DNA of 64,000 nucleotides from Tetragonia tetragonoides (Eukaryota; Streptophyta; Magnoliopsida; Caryophyllales; Aizoaceae), in assembly GCA_038025085.1 (NCBI GenBank), contig CM076147.1, positions 41,992,266 to 42,056,265 on the forward strand, given 5' to 3'. Below the pieces are notes generated by a model. The model made no database searches and was not told the origin of the DNA. It worked only from the letters and a program-made list of their open reading frames with translations. Both the position numbers and the translations under genes were made by a program. Within the stretch, counting starts at the first letter, position 1. Each line of letters starts with the position of its first letter. Positions 24,421-34,563 of this stretch are shown in pieces.

Positions 24421-25490
24421 AGGAGTCAGGCCGATTCCGTTATAACAAATTGGATACGTGTTTAAGTGTTCGATTAAACTATTTCATAAATATATATGCA
24501 CAGTTGTTGGCCTGGAATGACAATGAGTCGAATATGAAGCGGGTTCAGATTTGGTATCCAATATCCATGTGGGGATAATTGAGATGGGATAGAAGTGAAG
24601 TAACTTAGTTTTCTTGAGCAACCAACTATTTCTATGACTTGAATGAGCTCCTCCAACGTGTCCAAATACAGCTGGGGTAGTTAACAATATATGATCAGAT
24701 CAAGATAATTGTTCATGTTCATTTCTGCTTTTTTATAGGCCGGATAATCTTTCTTAATTAATTTTATGTTTTCTTTAAGATAGAGAATCTCCCGTTAATC
24801 TAATGAAACATGCAACAACTTTTGGTTTCTTAAACAATGCGTTTAATTGACCGTTGGTCAGTGACCTTTACCTCTGAACATGCAAGTTGTTTAGTACTTA
24901 TCGACAGTTTAATCTAGTATTATTGTTAATCTAGATTGTGGATCTTATCTTAGCTTTCTTGGGAGTATTAAACATGTGAATAAGACACTAATCATTCGAG
25001 CTTACCTTATATTAATTGTCACAGTTGACTCCTCAATGCACTAAATTCAAAATCATAGAGAACACACACAAGAGTAGAAGAATCACTAGTGAAAGGGAGA
25101 GCTTGTTGTTTTTCATTTTCATTTTTTTTATTATTATTTTTTTTTGAGAAGAGTTGTTTTTCATTTTCATGTGACTATGATGAATAGGTCTACATGTCCC
25201 AAAAATAAGTAAATAAAATAAAATAAAACAAATAAAAAAAATATCTTTTTCAATGAAAGGATTACTGGTTAGGCATAATTTCTTGGAAGAAAATTAGCCA
25301 TTGAGAAGCTGCCTTCTTACTTCATGGCTAGAAGAGGAAATGACCACAGACATAGGCAATAAAGCATGTTAAACATGAGCTAAGCACCAGGACATTCCCA
25401 TTTTCTTTTCTGTGACATTTGAGCTTTTCAGATATACAGATATAGCATGTAAAGATCAGCAGTAAATGCAAAAAGGAAATGCCTGGGCTT

Positions 25491-26440
25491 GCTAAACGTA
25501 AATCCCTTTATTACTAAACGCAAACACGTTTTCCCAAAATACCCCTGTCAAATTTGTCACTCCTTTCTCTCTCCTTTTTTTCCTCTGTCATTTCTCCTTT
25601 GACCTCTCCCTTTTCTTTCTCCGTCCACAAGACAACCCAATTTTGCCGGCTGAAACGGTGGTGGTCGGCGTCGTCTGTTGTAGGGCGAAGGGTGGCTGTT
25701 TGGGTGGGGGTTGGGGCGTCTCCAACAGGGTGTCTCTTTGGGTTGGAGAAACATCTCCGGCGAAGCAGGAGGTCGGGTGGGGTAGGGACGTTTATGGCAG
25801 CAGGCGTGGGGTGGGGGGAATCGGAGGAGTCGAGGAGATATCCCCGGCGGCAGGCGATTATGGGTGGCCTTCGGTTGGGGGTGGCTGTAAGCGTTCGTTT
25901 ACAAATTACACCATGAATAATCCCGACCCGACCCGACTCGCCTCCTCCTTCTCCCACTCTGATTTTCACGCCGAACCACAGACCACGATCACGGGCTGTT
26001 ATCCATGTCATCCACCACCGGTCCACCACTCAATTAGGAGAGAGAAATCGATACCCCACTGACAGAGACGACAGCGAGAACTCCAGCCACCACCCATCCG
26101 AGAGGCGAGACTCTATAGCCACCAGCCACCCACTAGTCACTAAGCCTCTATACTCATAAACCCTAAACTTGAATAACTAAGAAAACTTCAAAATCTAATT
26201 CTATTTGTTACTTAATTGTTGTTATTATTACTTCACTGATAAATGTTCTCAATCAAATGTACTATTGACGGTGAATTTGTGATTTAGTATAGGTTTTTAC
26301 CATGAATAGAGCAAAGATAGTAGAGAGATTTGAGAGGAGAAAGGATTGGAAAGAAAAAGTTGTCAATAAAATGAAAAGGGTATCCTGGGAAATATTGATA
26401 CAAAAATATTTGCGTTTAGTAATTTAAGATTTACATTAAC
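25491..26440. mobile_element. GC-rich element with ~30-bp inverted ends (Pack-MULE-like candidate)
   Basis: The left end has GTAAATCCCTTTATTACTAAA then CGCAAAC; the right end, read inversely, has GTAAATCTTAAATTACTAAA then CGCAAAT. The interior from about 25640 to 26110 is strikingly GC-rich against AT-rich flanks and has overlapping open frames on both strands. This resembles captured gene leader sequence inside a non-autonomous Mutator-like element. The target duplication was not resolved and no captured protein was recognised. Confidence 0.5.
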
Positions 26441-26738
26441 TAATTCCGTTTAAGAATCATATCCAAATTTTGGTTCAAGTCTTCTAGTATTAACCAATGG
26501 TCACTGACCCTAAAGAGGCGAAGTTAAGCCATGCTGCTCAACATTTACAATCCATTTCCACAAGGCAATGTTGTATCGTAAAAAAAACATAAATGTCGAC
26601 TTTTAAGTACAAAGAAGACGCTGCCCAGACAAAGTATCTATTCCAATTATTTGCAATGCACACACGATTTCACTTCGATTTAGGGTTAAACCAGTTTGTC
26701 AAAACTTCAATTGAGAGATGTCGCACTGGAAGACTCAA

Positions 26739-27269
26739 CTAGCTAGGCAGTTTTGCTTGCTTTCTAGCTCTGCGGACACAGTCTTGATAAGTACTGACCA
26801 TGCTACCGCATCTGAGTGGGTCGTTGACATGCTCCTTGTAGCATGACAAGCAAGCATCTTTCTCAGGCTGACAAAGAATGGTTTTGTGCTGAGGAAGCTT
26901 AAACTCTTTCTCATGGAGTTCCTTTGCTCGTTGTGTCACTTTCTTCAGCATGTTCTCCTCGTGTGTTTGTAATTTTTCCAAAACATTTTCACTCTCCTTC
27001 AAAACAGATCGAATAGCTTCCAACTCTGGGTTTGAAGATGGAGCTTGTGTTGGTAAAAAGAATGGGGTTTGGAGTGGCCAACCACCTGAAGGATTTCCCT
27101 TCTGCAGTTCAGACTCTTCAGGAATTTGCTTCTGCTGTACCTTCTTCTGTGACTGCTGAGACTCCCTAGCTACCTTTGGCTTAGGTTTCTTTGTTTTCTT
27201 CTTAGACTTCTCATCATTGTCCACAAGTTGATAGACTAAATTTCTACTGAGGTGAATGCCATCAGCCAT
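26739..27269 (-). CDS. CHCH (twin CX9C) protein, MICOS Mic19/Mic25-like
   Basis: Single coding exon, 176 aa, starting MADGIHLSRNLVYQLVDN. Residues about 20-55 are lysine-rich and about 80-130 form a helical, probably coiled-coil segment (VLKESENVLEKLQTHEEN). The C-terminus has two CX9C motifs, CQPEKDACLSC and CGSMVSTYQDC, the signature of proteins folded by the Mia40 relay in the mitochondrial intermembrane space. The layout (charged N-terminus, coil, C-terminal CHCH) resembles MICOS subunits Mic19/Mic25, which shape cristae; that assignment is by architecture. The acceptor CAG just upstream of 27285 and a matching donor at 29458 show a roughly 2.2-kb intron in the 5'UTR, with the leader exon at about 29459-29600. 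An in-frame ATG at 27344 lies inside that intron and is not used in this model. Confidence 0.85.
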   Translation of the reverse strand: MADGIHLSRNLVYQLVDNDEKSKKKTKKPKPKVARESQQSQKKVQQKQIPEESELQKGNPSGGWPLQTPFFLPTQAPSSNPELEAIRSVLKESENVLEKLQTHEENMLKKVTQRAKELHEKEFKLPQHKTILCQPEKDACLSCYKEHVNDPLRCGSMVSTYQDCVRRARKQAKLPS

Positions 27270-28590
27270 TATACAGCAAAAGCTCCTGAAAACATCCAAA
27301 ATGAACCATTTACAACAGGAAAGCAGAATATAAGTTACATGCAAGTTAAAAATTTGTAAATGATAAGGAAAGTGCTTGCGCTAGACTCAGTCATTCCAGC
27401 GAAGCAAAGGCACTATCATTCCAAAATTTAGCGGCTACCCTGTCACAAATTTTATCACTACCACAAGTCCCCATTCAAGTAGTAAGCACTTTGCGAATTT
27501 CAAAATGAAAGCCCACAAAATTCAAGTGTTGTCACTATAGCATCCTTGTGCCAAGACCAAGAATGGCCAAGCTTGCGACTAATTCTCCCCTCACCTCCCC
27601 CAACCCTATAATACACCAAGTAGTAAATTTATGAATAAACTGGTAATAACAGCCTCTGAAGGCAAAAGGAACCATCAGCTCAATCTCCTAAGAAAGTTTA
27701 TACACAAAATTGTGAGATCATACACACCTTTAGCCTTAACAATACATCACTAAGTTCTGATTGCATCAGGGATTCCCATCTCATGAGTTAATCCAATCCT
27801 CAAACTCATCTATGTAACTATCTTGTAACTAACAATCTAGCATTGTCCACAAACTCATCTATGTAACTATCTGAGACTCCCTTGCTACCTTTGGCTTAGT
27901 TTTCTTTGTTTTCTTCTAGGACTTCTCATCATTGTCCACAAGTTGATAAACTAAAGTTCTACTGAGGTGAATGCCGTCAGCCATTATACAGCAAAAGCTC
28001 CTGAGAACATTCACGTAAATAAACCATTCAGAACAGGAAAGTGGAAATTAAGTTACACGCAAGTTACAAATTCGCAAATGATAAGGAAAGTGCTTGCACT
28101 AGACTCAGTCATTCCAGCGAAGCACAGGCACTATCATTCCAAAATTCAGCGGCTACACGTCACAAATTCTATCACTACCCCAAGTCCCCATTCAAGTAGT
28201 AAACATTTTCCTTATCATTTGCAAATTTCAAAATGAAAGCCCAGTAACCCACAAAATTTTAAGTATTGTCTCTATAGCATCCTTGTCCCAAGAACAAGAA
28301 TGGCCAAGCTTGCAACTAATTCGGTAATTCCCCCCTCACCTCCCCCAACCCTATTACACAACAAGTAGTAAATGTATGAATAAACTGGTAATAACAGCCT
28401 TTGAAGGTAAAAGGAACCATCAGCTCAATCTCCTAACAAAATTTCATACACAACATTGTGAGATCATACACACCTTTAGCCATAACAATCATCACTAAAT
28501 TCTGATTGCATCGGGGATTTCCCATCTCATGAGTTAATCCAACCCTCAAACTCATCTATGTAACTATCTTATAACTAACAATCTAGCAGG
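27155..28590. repeat. ~715-bp tandem duplication in the CHCH gene 5' region
   Basis: Unit 1 starts near 27155 and unit 2 near 27868. Matching landmarks include GATAAGGAAAGTGCTTGC (27362 and 28080), CAGTCATTCCAGCGAAGCA (about 27388 and 28107) and the phrase around CCCATCTCATGAGTTAATCC (27775 and 28522). A third partial copy of the last phrase is near 28680. Identity is high but with several indels. Confidence 0.8.
27868..27984 (-). pseudogene. Broken duplicate of the CHCH gene's coding start
   Basis: This segment and its flanks repeat 27155-27600 with an offset of about 715 bp. The duplicate keeps the ATG (27982-27984), the MADGIHLSR start and the preceding acceptor. A TAG stop replaces a lysine codon 24 codons in, and similarity ends after about 40 codons. 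It lies in the 5'UTR intron of the intact gene and could act as a decoy acceptor or exon. Confidence 0.85.
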
Positions 28591-28968
28591 CTGAGAACTT
28601 ATAACAACCAACTGCCCCATTACCCAACTATGAAAAACGAGATAACAGAACATCATTATTTTCTGAATGCATCAGGGATTTCCCATCTCATGAGTTGATC
28701 CAATCCACAATCTCATGTACATAACTATGCTACAACCTGTAAATCTGGCATGCTGACAAACAACAGAAAAACCAATTACCCCCTCATCACCGAACTAGAC
28801 AGAGAGTCGAGTATCATATAGCACTAGCACACAGCTCATGGTCCCAAAACTAGTGTGCTAATCAATGAGATAGTTATGTCTATTACACACAACAATCCAA
28901 CATCAAACAAAGGGAATCAAAGAGTAACCATTCTTATTAATTAACACCAAAGTACCAAAACTCTAGGT

Positions 28969-29098
28969 TTCTGATTATCCTCTAAACTATTCACATACAT
29001 CCCAGCCTGACACAAAAATGATGAATTAACACCAAACTGGTTTCTGATTATCCTCTAAACTTTTCACATATATCCCAGCCTGACACACAAATGACCTA
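28969..29098. repeat. ~71-bp tandem duplication
   Basis: GTTTCTGATTATCCTCTAAA and the following sequence to CAGCCTGACACA occur at 28968 and again at 29039, with small differences. It lies in the 5'UTR intron of the CHCH gene. Confidence 0.8.
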
Positions 29099-29395
29099 AA
29101 AGCTAACCATTGACCAAATTGAACAGCCTTACCAGTGACCAAATGACCTAACAGCTGAACAAAATCTGAACAAAATCAACATACTCAGCAAAACAGGTCG
29201 TATTGCAAGACCATGACCCACTTCGAAACAGGATTAGACCCAAAAAATTGGGTTGATACCGAATGAAGGGAAACAACTCTGGGATACCCTAGTTTCTTCC
29301 ATAACAGCGATTTCAGATCTAGGGTTCACAAATAAAACCCTAGATATACCAAGCTGAAGCATTAATTGAAGAAGATAAAGGATGAAACAAAGGCA

Positions 29396-29398
<3 letters not shown>

Positions 29399-29454
<56 letters not shown>
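29399..29454. repeat. (GA)28 at the CHCH leader-intron donor
   Basis: A pure 56-bp run. On the gene strand it is CT and starts almost at the splice donor (AAG|GTACTCTCT), so the microsatellite forms the first bases of the intron. Confidence 0.9.
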
Positions 29455-29458
<4 letters not shown>

Positions 29459-30670
29459 CTTGTACGTTGTGGAGGGGAAGGTGTCTCGCCGGAAGTCGGA
29501 GGGAGAGCACTTAGGAGAGAGAAAGTGAAAGAGCGGAGCAGGAGACGAGAGTTTACGTTGACGACGGATACTTCCAAGTATTTGGGCTTGTCTTAAACGC
29601 TACTACTCCTTAAAAGCCCTATTTTGTGCTTCGATCTACTTTCTGGATTTCAGCCCAACATTTTCTGGCCCAGATGTTTTTTTTGGTGCCCAATTTACCT
29701 TTTTTTTTTTTTTTGAAAGATAATTTAACCTTTTTTATTCTTTCGTTAACCCTTTTTTTTTTTTTTTTGAGAAGACATTATGGTTCCCTCTTCCTATGCA
29801 AAAGAAGGGCAAAAGAGAAAAGAAAAAAAGAAAGGAAAAAATAGGAAGAGGAGAGAACTATAATGTGATACAAAGGCAGGGGGGGGGGGGGGGGGGTGGG
29901 GGAAAGAGAACGTACCCAAAGAAAAACAAGCTGTTTTCTCTAACGAGATGTAAGGTTCTGTACTCAATTCTTTCAAACTCAAGCTTTATTTTTATTTTTC
30001 TCTAAGTCCTTTATCTTTATTTTTCTCACTATAAAGTCTTTCAAACTTTATAGTTATACCAACTATGCTAAATACGTTCTTATCAAAAAAAAAAAAAAAA
30101 ACTATGCTAATACGGCTTACACATGTTAAGTACACCCAAATTCAAGTCATTGATACTTGTTGGGAGAGTTTTGTCATCCTTGTGGTCCCACCCGACTCGA
30201 TTCGGATTCAACCGGACGGTCTCAGATCAAAAAAAGAAGTCAAGTCACTGAATAATAATTAGGTAACCCTCTTATCTAGTATCAATTGTCTATACAAAGT
30301 ATAAAACTATTTTTGAACAAAGAATTTGACAGACGCTCATGACACTCAACCTTTTAGACATGTATCCACTAATTCAATTGATAATCCTTGCCTATAGTTC
30401 AGCAAACATAACATGTAATTTTATATAAATTCCATATATGATTGCATATTTCCCACCAATTTTACTGCCAGAATCACTGAAGAGAACCACACAAACAATG
30501 ACATCAGTATAACATCTACAGTAAGGTTAGCCTTAGAGCGTTTGAGACGTTTTTGAGTCACTAAGAATAATCAACAACTGTACTATCATACAAAACAAAT
30601 AAGCAACTCATTGCAAGTCCTTGATAAAGCTGATACCTTAACAGGGGAGAACACCAAGTGTATATATATA

Positions 30671-30937
30671 GGCTCTGTTTGATTCATCTTAATTTTACTT
30701 AAAGTCAGTTCAGTTCAGTCCAGTTCAGTTTATACGTAACTTTAGCACTCATATAATTTTTTATTTCAAAATAATTTCCTGATGATAATTATGTCATCGG
30801 AAAGATCTCAAAACATACTTTCAAATGAGTCCAATATTGACTATGTTTGGACAAATTTTAAATGGTTAATGATCAAGTTTAAAAGATCAGTTCAGTTCAG
30901 TTCATATCAGTTTTATCCAGGTGAATCAAACGAAGTC
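30671..30937 (-). mobile_element. Tourist-like MITE, second copy, 267 bp
   Basis: Same family as 9634-9905 but inverted: it shares ATCGGAAAGATCTCAAA and CTTTCAAATGA-TCCAATATT. Ends are GGCTCTGTTTGATTC and GAATCAAACGAAGTC, with ATA on both sides as the probable 3-bp target duplication. The interior adds GTTCAGTTCAG repeats. Confidence 0.8.
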
Positions 30938-31244
30938 ATAGTCACCAGAGGTCGTGTATAACTCTTATTATCTTTTCTCCAACAGTAAGAATTTCAAAGC
31001 TTGTGACAGCCTCTATCTCCCACAGCCCACAGGGTAGTAAACCTATGAATAAGCTACTAATAACATCCTCCAAAATCCTCTTAAGAAGTGCAAGAATCAA
31101 CATCTGAATTCAATCTCGTAAGAGAATTCTAGACACAAGATTGGTAGTGATCATACAACAAAACCTCACTAATATGATCACTATCTTCTGAATTCATCAA
31201 GCATAGTCAATCTCATGAATTGTTTCCGATCCTCGAAAAATATG

Positions 31245-32174
31245 CGTTGGAAATTATGCTTTAAAGTTTAATATTAGGGTTTTATTATTAATTGTAAGAT
31301 GCCCAATTCCTATTCGGTAACATTTTTTGTATACCAATTTAATGGCTCTAGCAAATTAATAGTTTTGTGTCCTAATTTGTCTTTTTATCTATATAAAATG
31401 TTCTTTTTAAATTTTTGATATATTCTTATTTTACTATTTAAAACGATTTTATTACCACATAATGTTGGTTGATAAATGTGGTGGTATGTAACATTCGTAA
31501 TAGTTTTCTATTTTAATGTGGAGCATTGGATGTTAGTTTTTTATCAATGATTTAGTGGAAGAGTTGTTTTCCCATTTATTGGTGAAACGTTTTCTATTCA
31601 ATAGGCCATTAACTTGGCATTTGATGGAGTGGGTTAAGCCTATAAATACGTATCCTTATAGATGGTGTAGGGGTAAAAGGGATAAGCGTAGCTAGTATAT
31701 ATGGTTTTAAGTTTGTTAAGAAGTGATTCTTCCTCCTTTCCATCCATTGCAAACTTATTTATCTATAAAATAAATATTTACTCATATACTATAAACTAGT
31801 ATTTTGAGCATAGGCGATTCGGTGGTTCGGGAGAGCTATTGGTTGCACCTATAGCTTTCAACGAGTTATTGTATCTGAGGTGGAGAACGCCATGATAACA
31901 AATTAAAGTCTCGTGCAGGAGGGGCGTTTCTTCTCCAAGAAAAGTGTCCAACATGGCTCAACCCATAATCCCAAGCAACTAAAACAGACTAATTCTAATC
32001 CTTACTCTCTTTCATTTATATTATTGTTCTATTGATTATATTGATGCATTTTGAGTGTTTTATTTACAAGAATTGTACTTGTATTATTCTTATACATATT
32101 GATGAATAAAGTTTGAGGTATGTTAAATTGACAGAAATTTCATTCCCTTATTTATTCAAATAAAATTTTCAACA
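31245..32174 (+). mobile_element. Solo LTR of a copia-type retrotransposon, 930 bp
   Basis: The 5' end reads CGTTGGAAATTATGC, the well-known TGTTGGAAATTATGC start with a T-to-C change. The 3' end is TTTTCAACA. A perfect 5-bp target duplication, ATATG, flanks it at 31240-31244 and 32175-32179. There is a TATA-like box near 31641 (CTATAAATACG). No internal domain or second LTR is present, so it arose by LTR-LTR recombination. Confidence 0.85.
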
Positions 32175-32396
32175 ATATGTATGTGAAAGAATGTGCATTT
32201 GTCCCATTACCAACTAGTCAAGCCACTCACTTATGTGCAGACATGTAGTCACCGACACCAAACTCTAAGATGAAAGAAATTTAATGTGATTGGTATGTTG
32301 ACTAAACCAACATCGAACAAAAGGTAACCTTTTAAGAGTTCAATTCTTAACAAGTTAAAAAGCCTACAGCTCTTAAGTCTCACAATTATCTCTCTT

Positions 32397-32584
32397 TATC
32401 AATAAGTGGTTGGTGTGAGTGGTTCGGCACTCTCATCACTTAAGCAAGGTCGGTGGTTCGAATATTGTGAATAGAAAAATCATTTAGTGGGAGTACTTTA
32501 CCCCTTCGTGGGCCGACCCGATGCGAACAAAATTAGCCTTGACCCAAAAGACTTAGGTGAACTTGTGATTAAACCAAAAAAATT
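32397..32584 (+). mobile_element. tRNA-derived SINE
   Basis: Carries an A-box-like segment (TTGGTGTGAGTGG) and a B box (GGTTCGAAT) at tRNA-like spacing. A body containing CCTTCGTGGGCCGACCCGAT follows, and the end is the A-rich AAACCAAAAAAA. The acceptor-stem and anticodon structure of a real tRNA is absent. The target duplication was not resolved. Confidence 0.7.
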
Positions 32585-33102
32585 ACCACTCTCTTTCTTC
32601 TGAATGCACCAAGCATGCATGTACTACCCCAGCACACTTGTTTCCGATCATCCGCCCTTCACATTCACATATACTCCAACATAACAAGCAAAAGACATAA
32701 CAACTTCACATTCACATATACTCCAACTTAACAAGCAAAAGACATAACAACTTCACATATACTCCAAGCCTTAAAGGAGGGTGTCCGCTGATCAGCAAAT
32801 TAAAGCTTCTGTTTCTTGGCTTGTGAGATGAACAATATATTCATTTTTTTGTTTTATCGTTTTTTTATGGTTTCCATTTTTCTTCGACCCGTGAATCTTC
32901 TTGGAAGCATACAAACGACGTCTGTAGGGTTTTTGGACCTAATTGGGCTATTGATTTGGGCTCTTTGTACGAATAACAGCTATTCAAAAACGGGTCGGGA
33001 TTAATTACCCAATAACGGACCACAATGGAGTTATTGGTCCTAGTGAGTACTTGAGTAGTGTCGAAACGGGTCAGTCGCTATTTTGGCATTTAAGTGCAAA
33101 TG

Positions 33103-33761
33103 AGAAAAAAAAAGAATAAAAGTGCTCGAATAAATTTCGAGTCATGAGAGAACATAATCTACAAAACATAGACTTGAAGTCAATTTATGGCCATTTATTC
33201 ATTTACATCAAGTGTAAGAGAAATTTTCATTTCATACGTTAGTTTTGATACTATATATAATCTACTAGAATTGTGAGAGATTCAATACGATCGAGAGCAT
33301 AAAAAAACAATATTGCAAGCAAAATATGCTTTTTATTCATTATTATACTCGTATGCTTCACCAGCCCTATTGAAGGGACCTTCTTAAATAAAGTCTTAGC
33401 CACCCAAAACATTCCTTTATATATAGTCTAAAACTAGTGAGGCGATAAGTGTGACTTTGTATAAAGGAATGTTTTGGGTGGCTAAGACTTTGTTTAAGAA
33501 GGTCCCCTCAATAAAGCTGGTGAAACATACGAGTATAAAAATGAATAAAAAGCATATTTTGCTTGCCATGTTTTTTTTTATGCTCTCGATCGTATTGAAG
33601 TTCTCAATTCTAGTAGATTATGTACAGTACCAAAACTAACGTATGGAATGAAAGTTTCTCTTACACTTGGTATAAATGAATAAATAGTCAGTCTCTGTTT
33701 TGTAGATTATGTTTTCTGGTGACTCGAAGTCTCTTCGAGCACTTTTATTCTTTTTTCTTTT
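33103..33761. repeat. ~660-bp foldback (long inverted repeat)
   Basis: Left arm about 33103-33420 and right arm about 33458-33761 are reverse complements with modest divergence. For example AAGAATAAAAGTGCTCGAA faces TTCGAGCACTTTTATTCTT, and GCATATTTTGCTTGC faces GCAAGCAAAATATGC. The loop is only ~37 nt. No coding content was found. It could be a foldback transposon or a hairpin-RNA source. Confidence 0.8.
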
Positions 33762-33781
33762 ATTCATTCTTATACTCTTAT

Positions 33782-33935
33782 GCTTCACTAAAACTAGTGA
33801 GGTGATAAGTGTGACTTTGTATAAAGGAATGCTTCACCGGCCCTATTGAGGAGACCTTCTTAAACAAAGTCTTAGCCACCCAAAACATTCCTTTATACAA
33901 AGTCACACTTATCACCTCACTAGTTTTAGTGAAGC
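33782..33935. repeat. Perfect 50-bp inverted repeat with 54-nt loop
   Basis: 33782-33831 is the exact reverse complement of 33886-33935 (starting GCTTCACTAAAACTAGTGAG). The loop contains a third copy of the GTCTTAGCCACCCAAAA block from the adjacent foldback. Part of the arm also matches the loop of that foldback (33431-33465), so the two structures are related by rearrangement. Confidence 0.9.
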
Positions 33936-34508
33936 AAATGAGTATAAGAATGAATAACAAGCATATTTTGCTTGCCATGTTGTTTTGACTTATGGTGAGC
34001 GGTAACCCTTATTTCATTGAAAAGTGACCTCAGTCACACAAAAGTCACAAAAAAAACCGTCTCATAAAAGTTTGTTTTATTGTTGTTCTTTCAAGTTCCA
34101 ATTTTTTTTTCATTTTCATTTGTAATTTTTTTTCTACATAATAGAAATTGAACAAAGTTGGAAGGAAATAAGACAAATAAGCAACAATAAAATTTGCAAT
34201 TTTTGAGAAAACCCCTTTTTTATTTTTGAATCCTTGCTGGCAGGAAGAAATAAATTTATCCACCAACAAATTTCTATTATTCGAAAATCATAATATATCC
34301 ACCAATTTTTATTTATTTATGAGAACTTTTTTTTAAAAAAATAAATAAAAAGTCACAAAAGTCATCCCGTCCCATGATGAGACGTTATTAATATATAAGT
34401 TTTTGTGATAAAAGTTTATGTTGATGAGAGTGTTGAAATTTGTATACGTTGGGGTTTGGAGTGGCATCGCTGATAGCAGCGCGTTTTCCCCGTGCCAAGA
34501 ATCCCAAA

Positions 34509-34512
<4 letters not shown>

Positions 34513-34562
<50 letters not shown>
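34513..34562. repeat. (AG)25 microsatellite upstream of IDN2
   Basis: A 50-bp pure run at the probable start of the IDN2-like transcript, followed by a CT-rich leader. Confidence 0.9.

Positions 34563-34563
<1 letters not shown>

Larger units (their letters stand above)
20190..26738. other. Repeat-rich intergenic region
   Basis: The first ~150 bp are the GTPase leader. The rest contains a Tourist-like element (20938-21370), poly(T)/(A) tracts at 21719-21738 and 21826-21838, a GTTACG-rich repeat (23955-24090), a copia LTR relic (24091-24420) and an inverted-repeat-bounded GC-rich element (25491-26440). I see no conserved protein-coding gene in it. 26.5-26.7 kb is the probable 3'UTR of the CHCH gene. 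Confidence 0.55.
29610..34500. other. Intergenic region upstream of the CHCH and IDN2 genes (divergent)
   Basis: Holds low-complexity tracts (poly(G) at 29879-29896, poly(A) at 30085-30102), a Tourist-like MITE, a solo LTR, a SINE, a long foldback repeat and a perfect 50-bp hairpin. No protein-coding gene was recognised. Confidence 0.6.

Noticed and set aside
25514..26062. Several 65-171-codon open frames
   Set aside because: They overlap on both strands in one GC-rich patch inside an inverted-repeat element; none looks like a known protein.
29362..29596. Ser-Leu or Arg-Glu repeat proteins over GA tracts (also at 34333-34886)
   Set aside because: Simple-sequence translation in leader or intron DNA.
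32440..32470. Candidate tRNA gene (B box)
   Set aside because: There is no acceptor stem or anticodon arm; the context and A-rich end fit a SINE.
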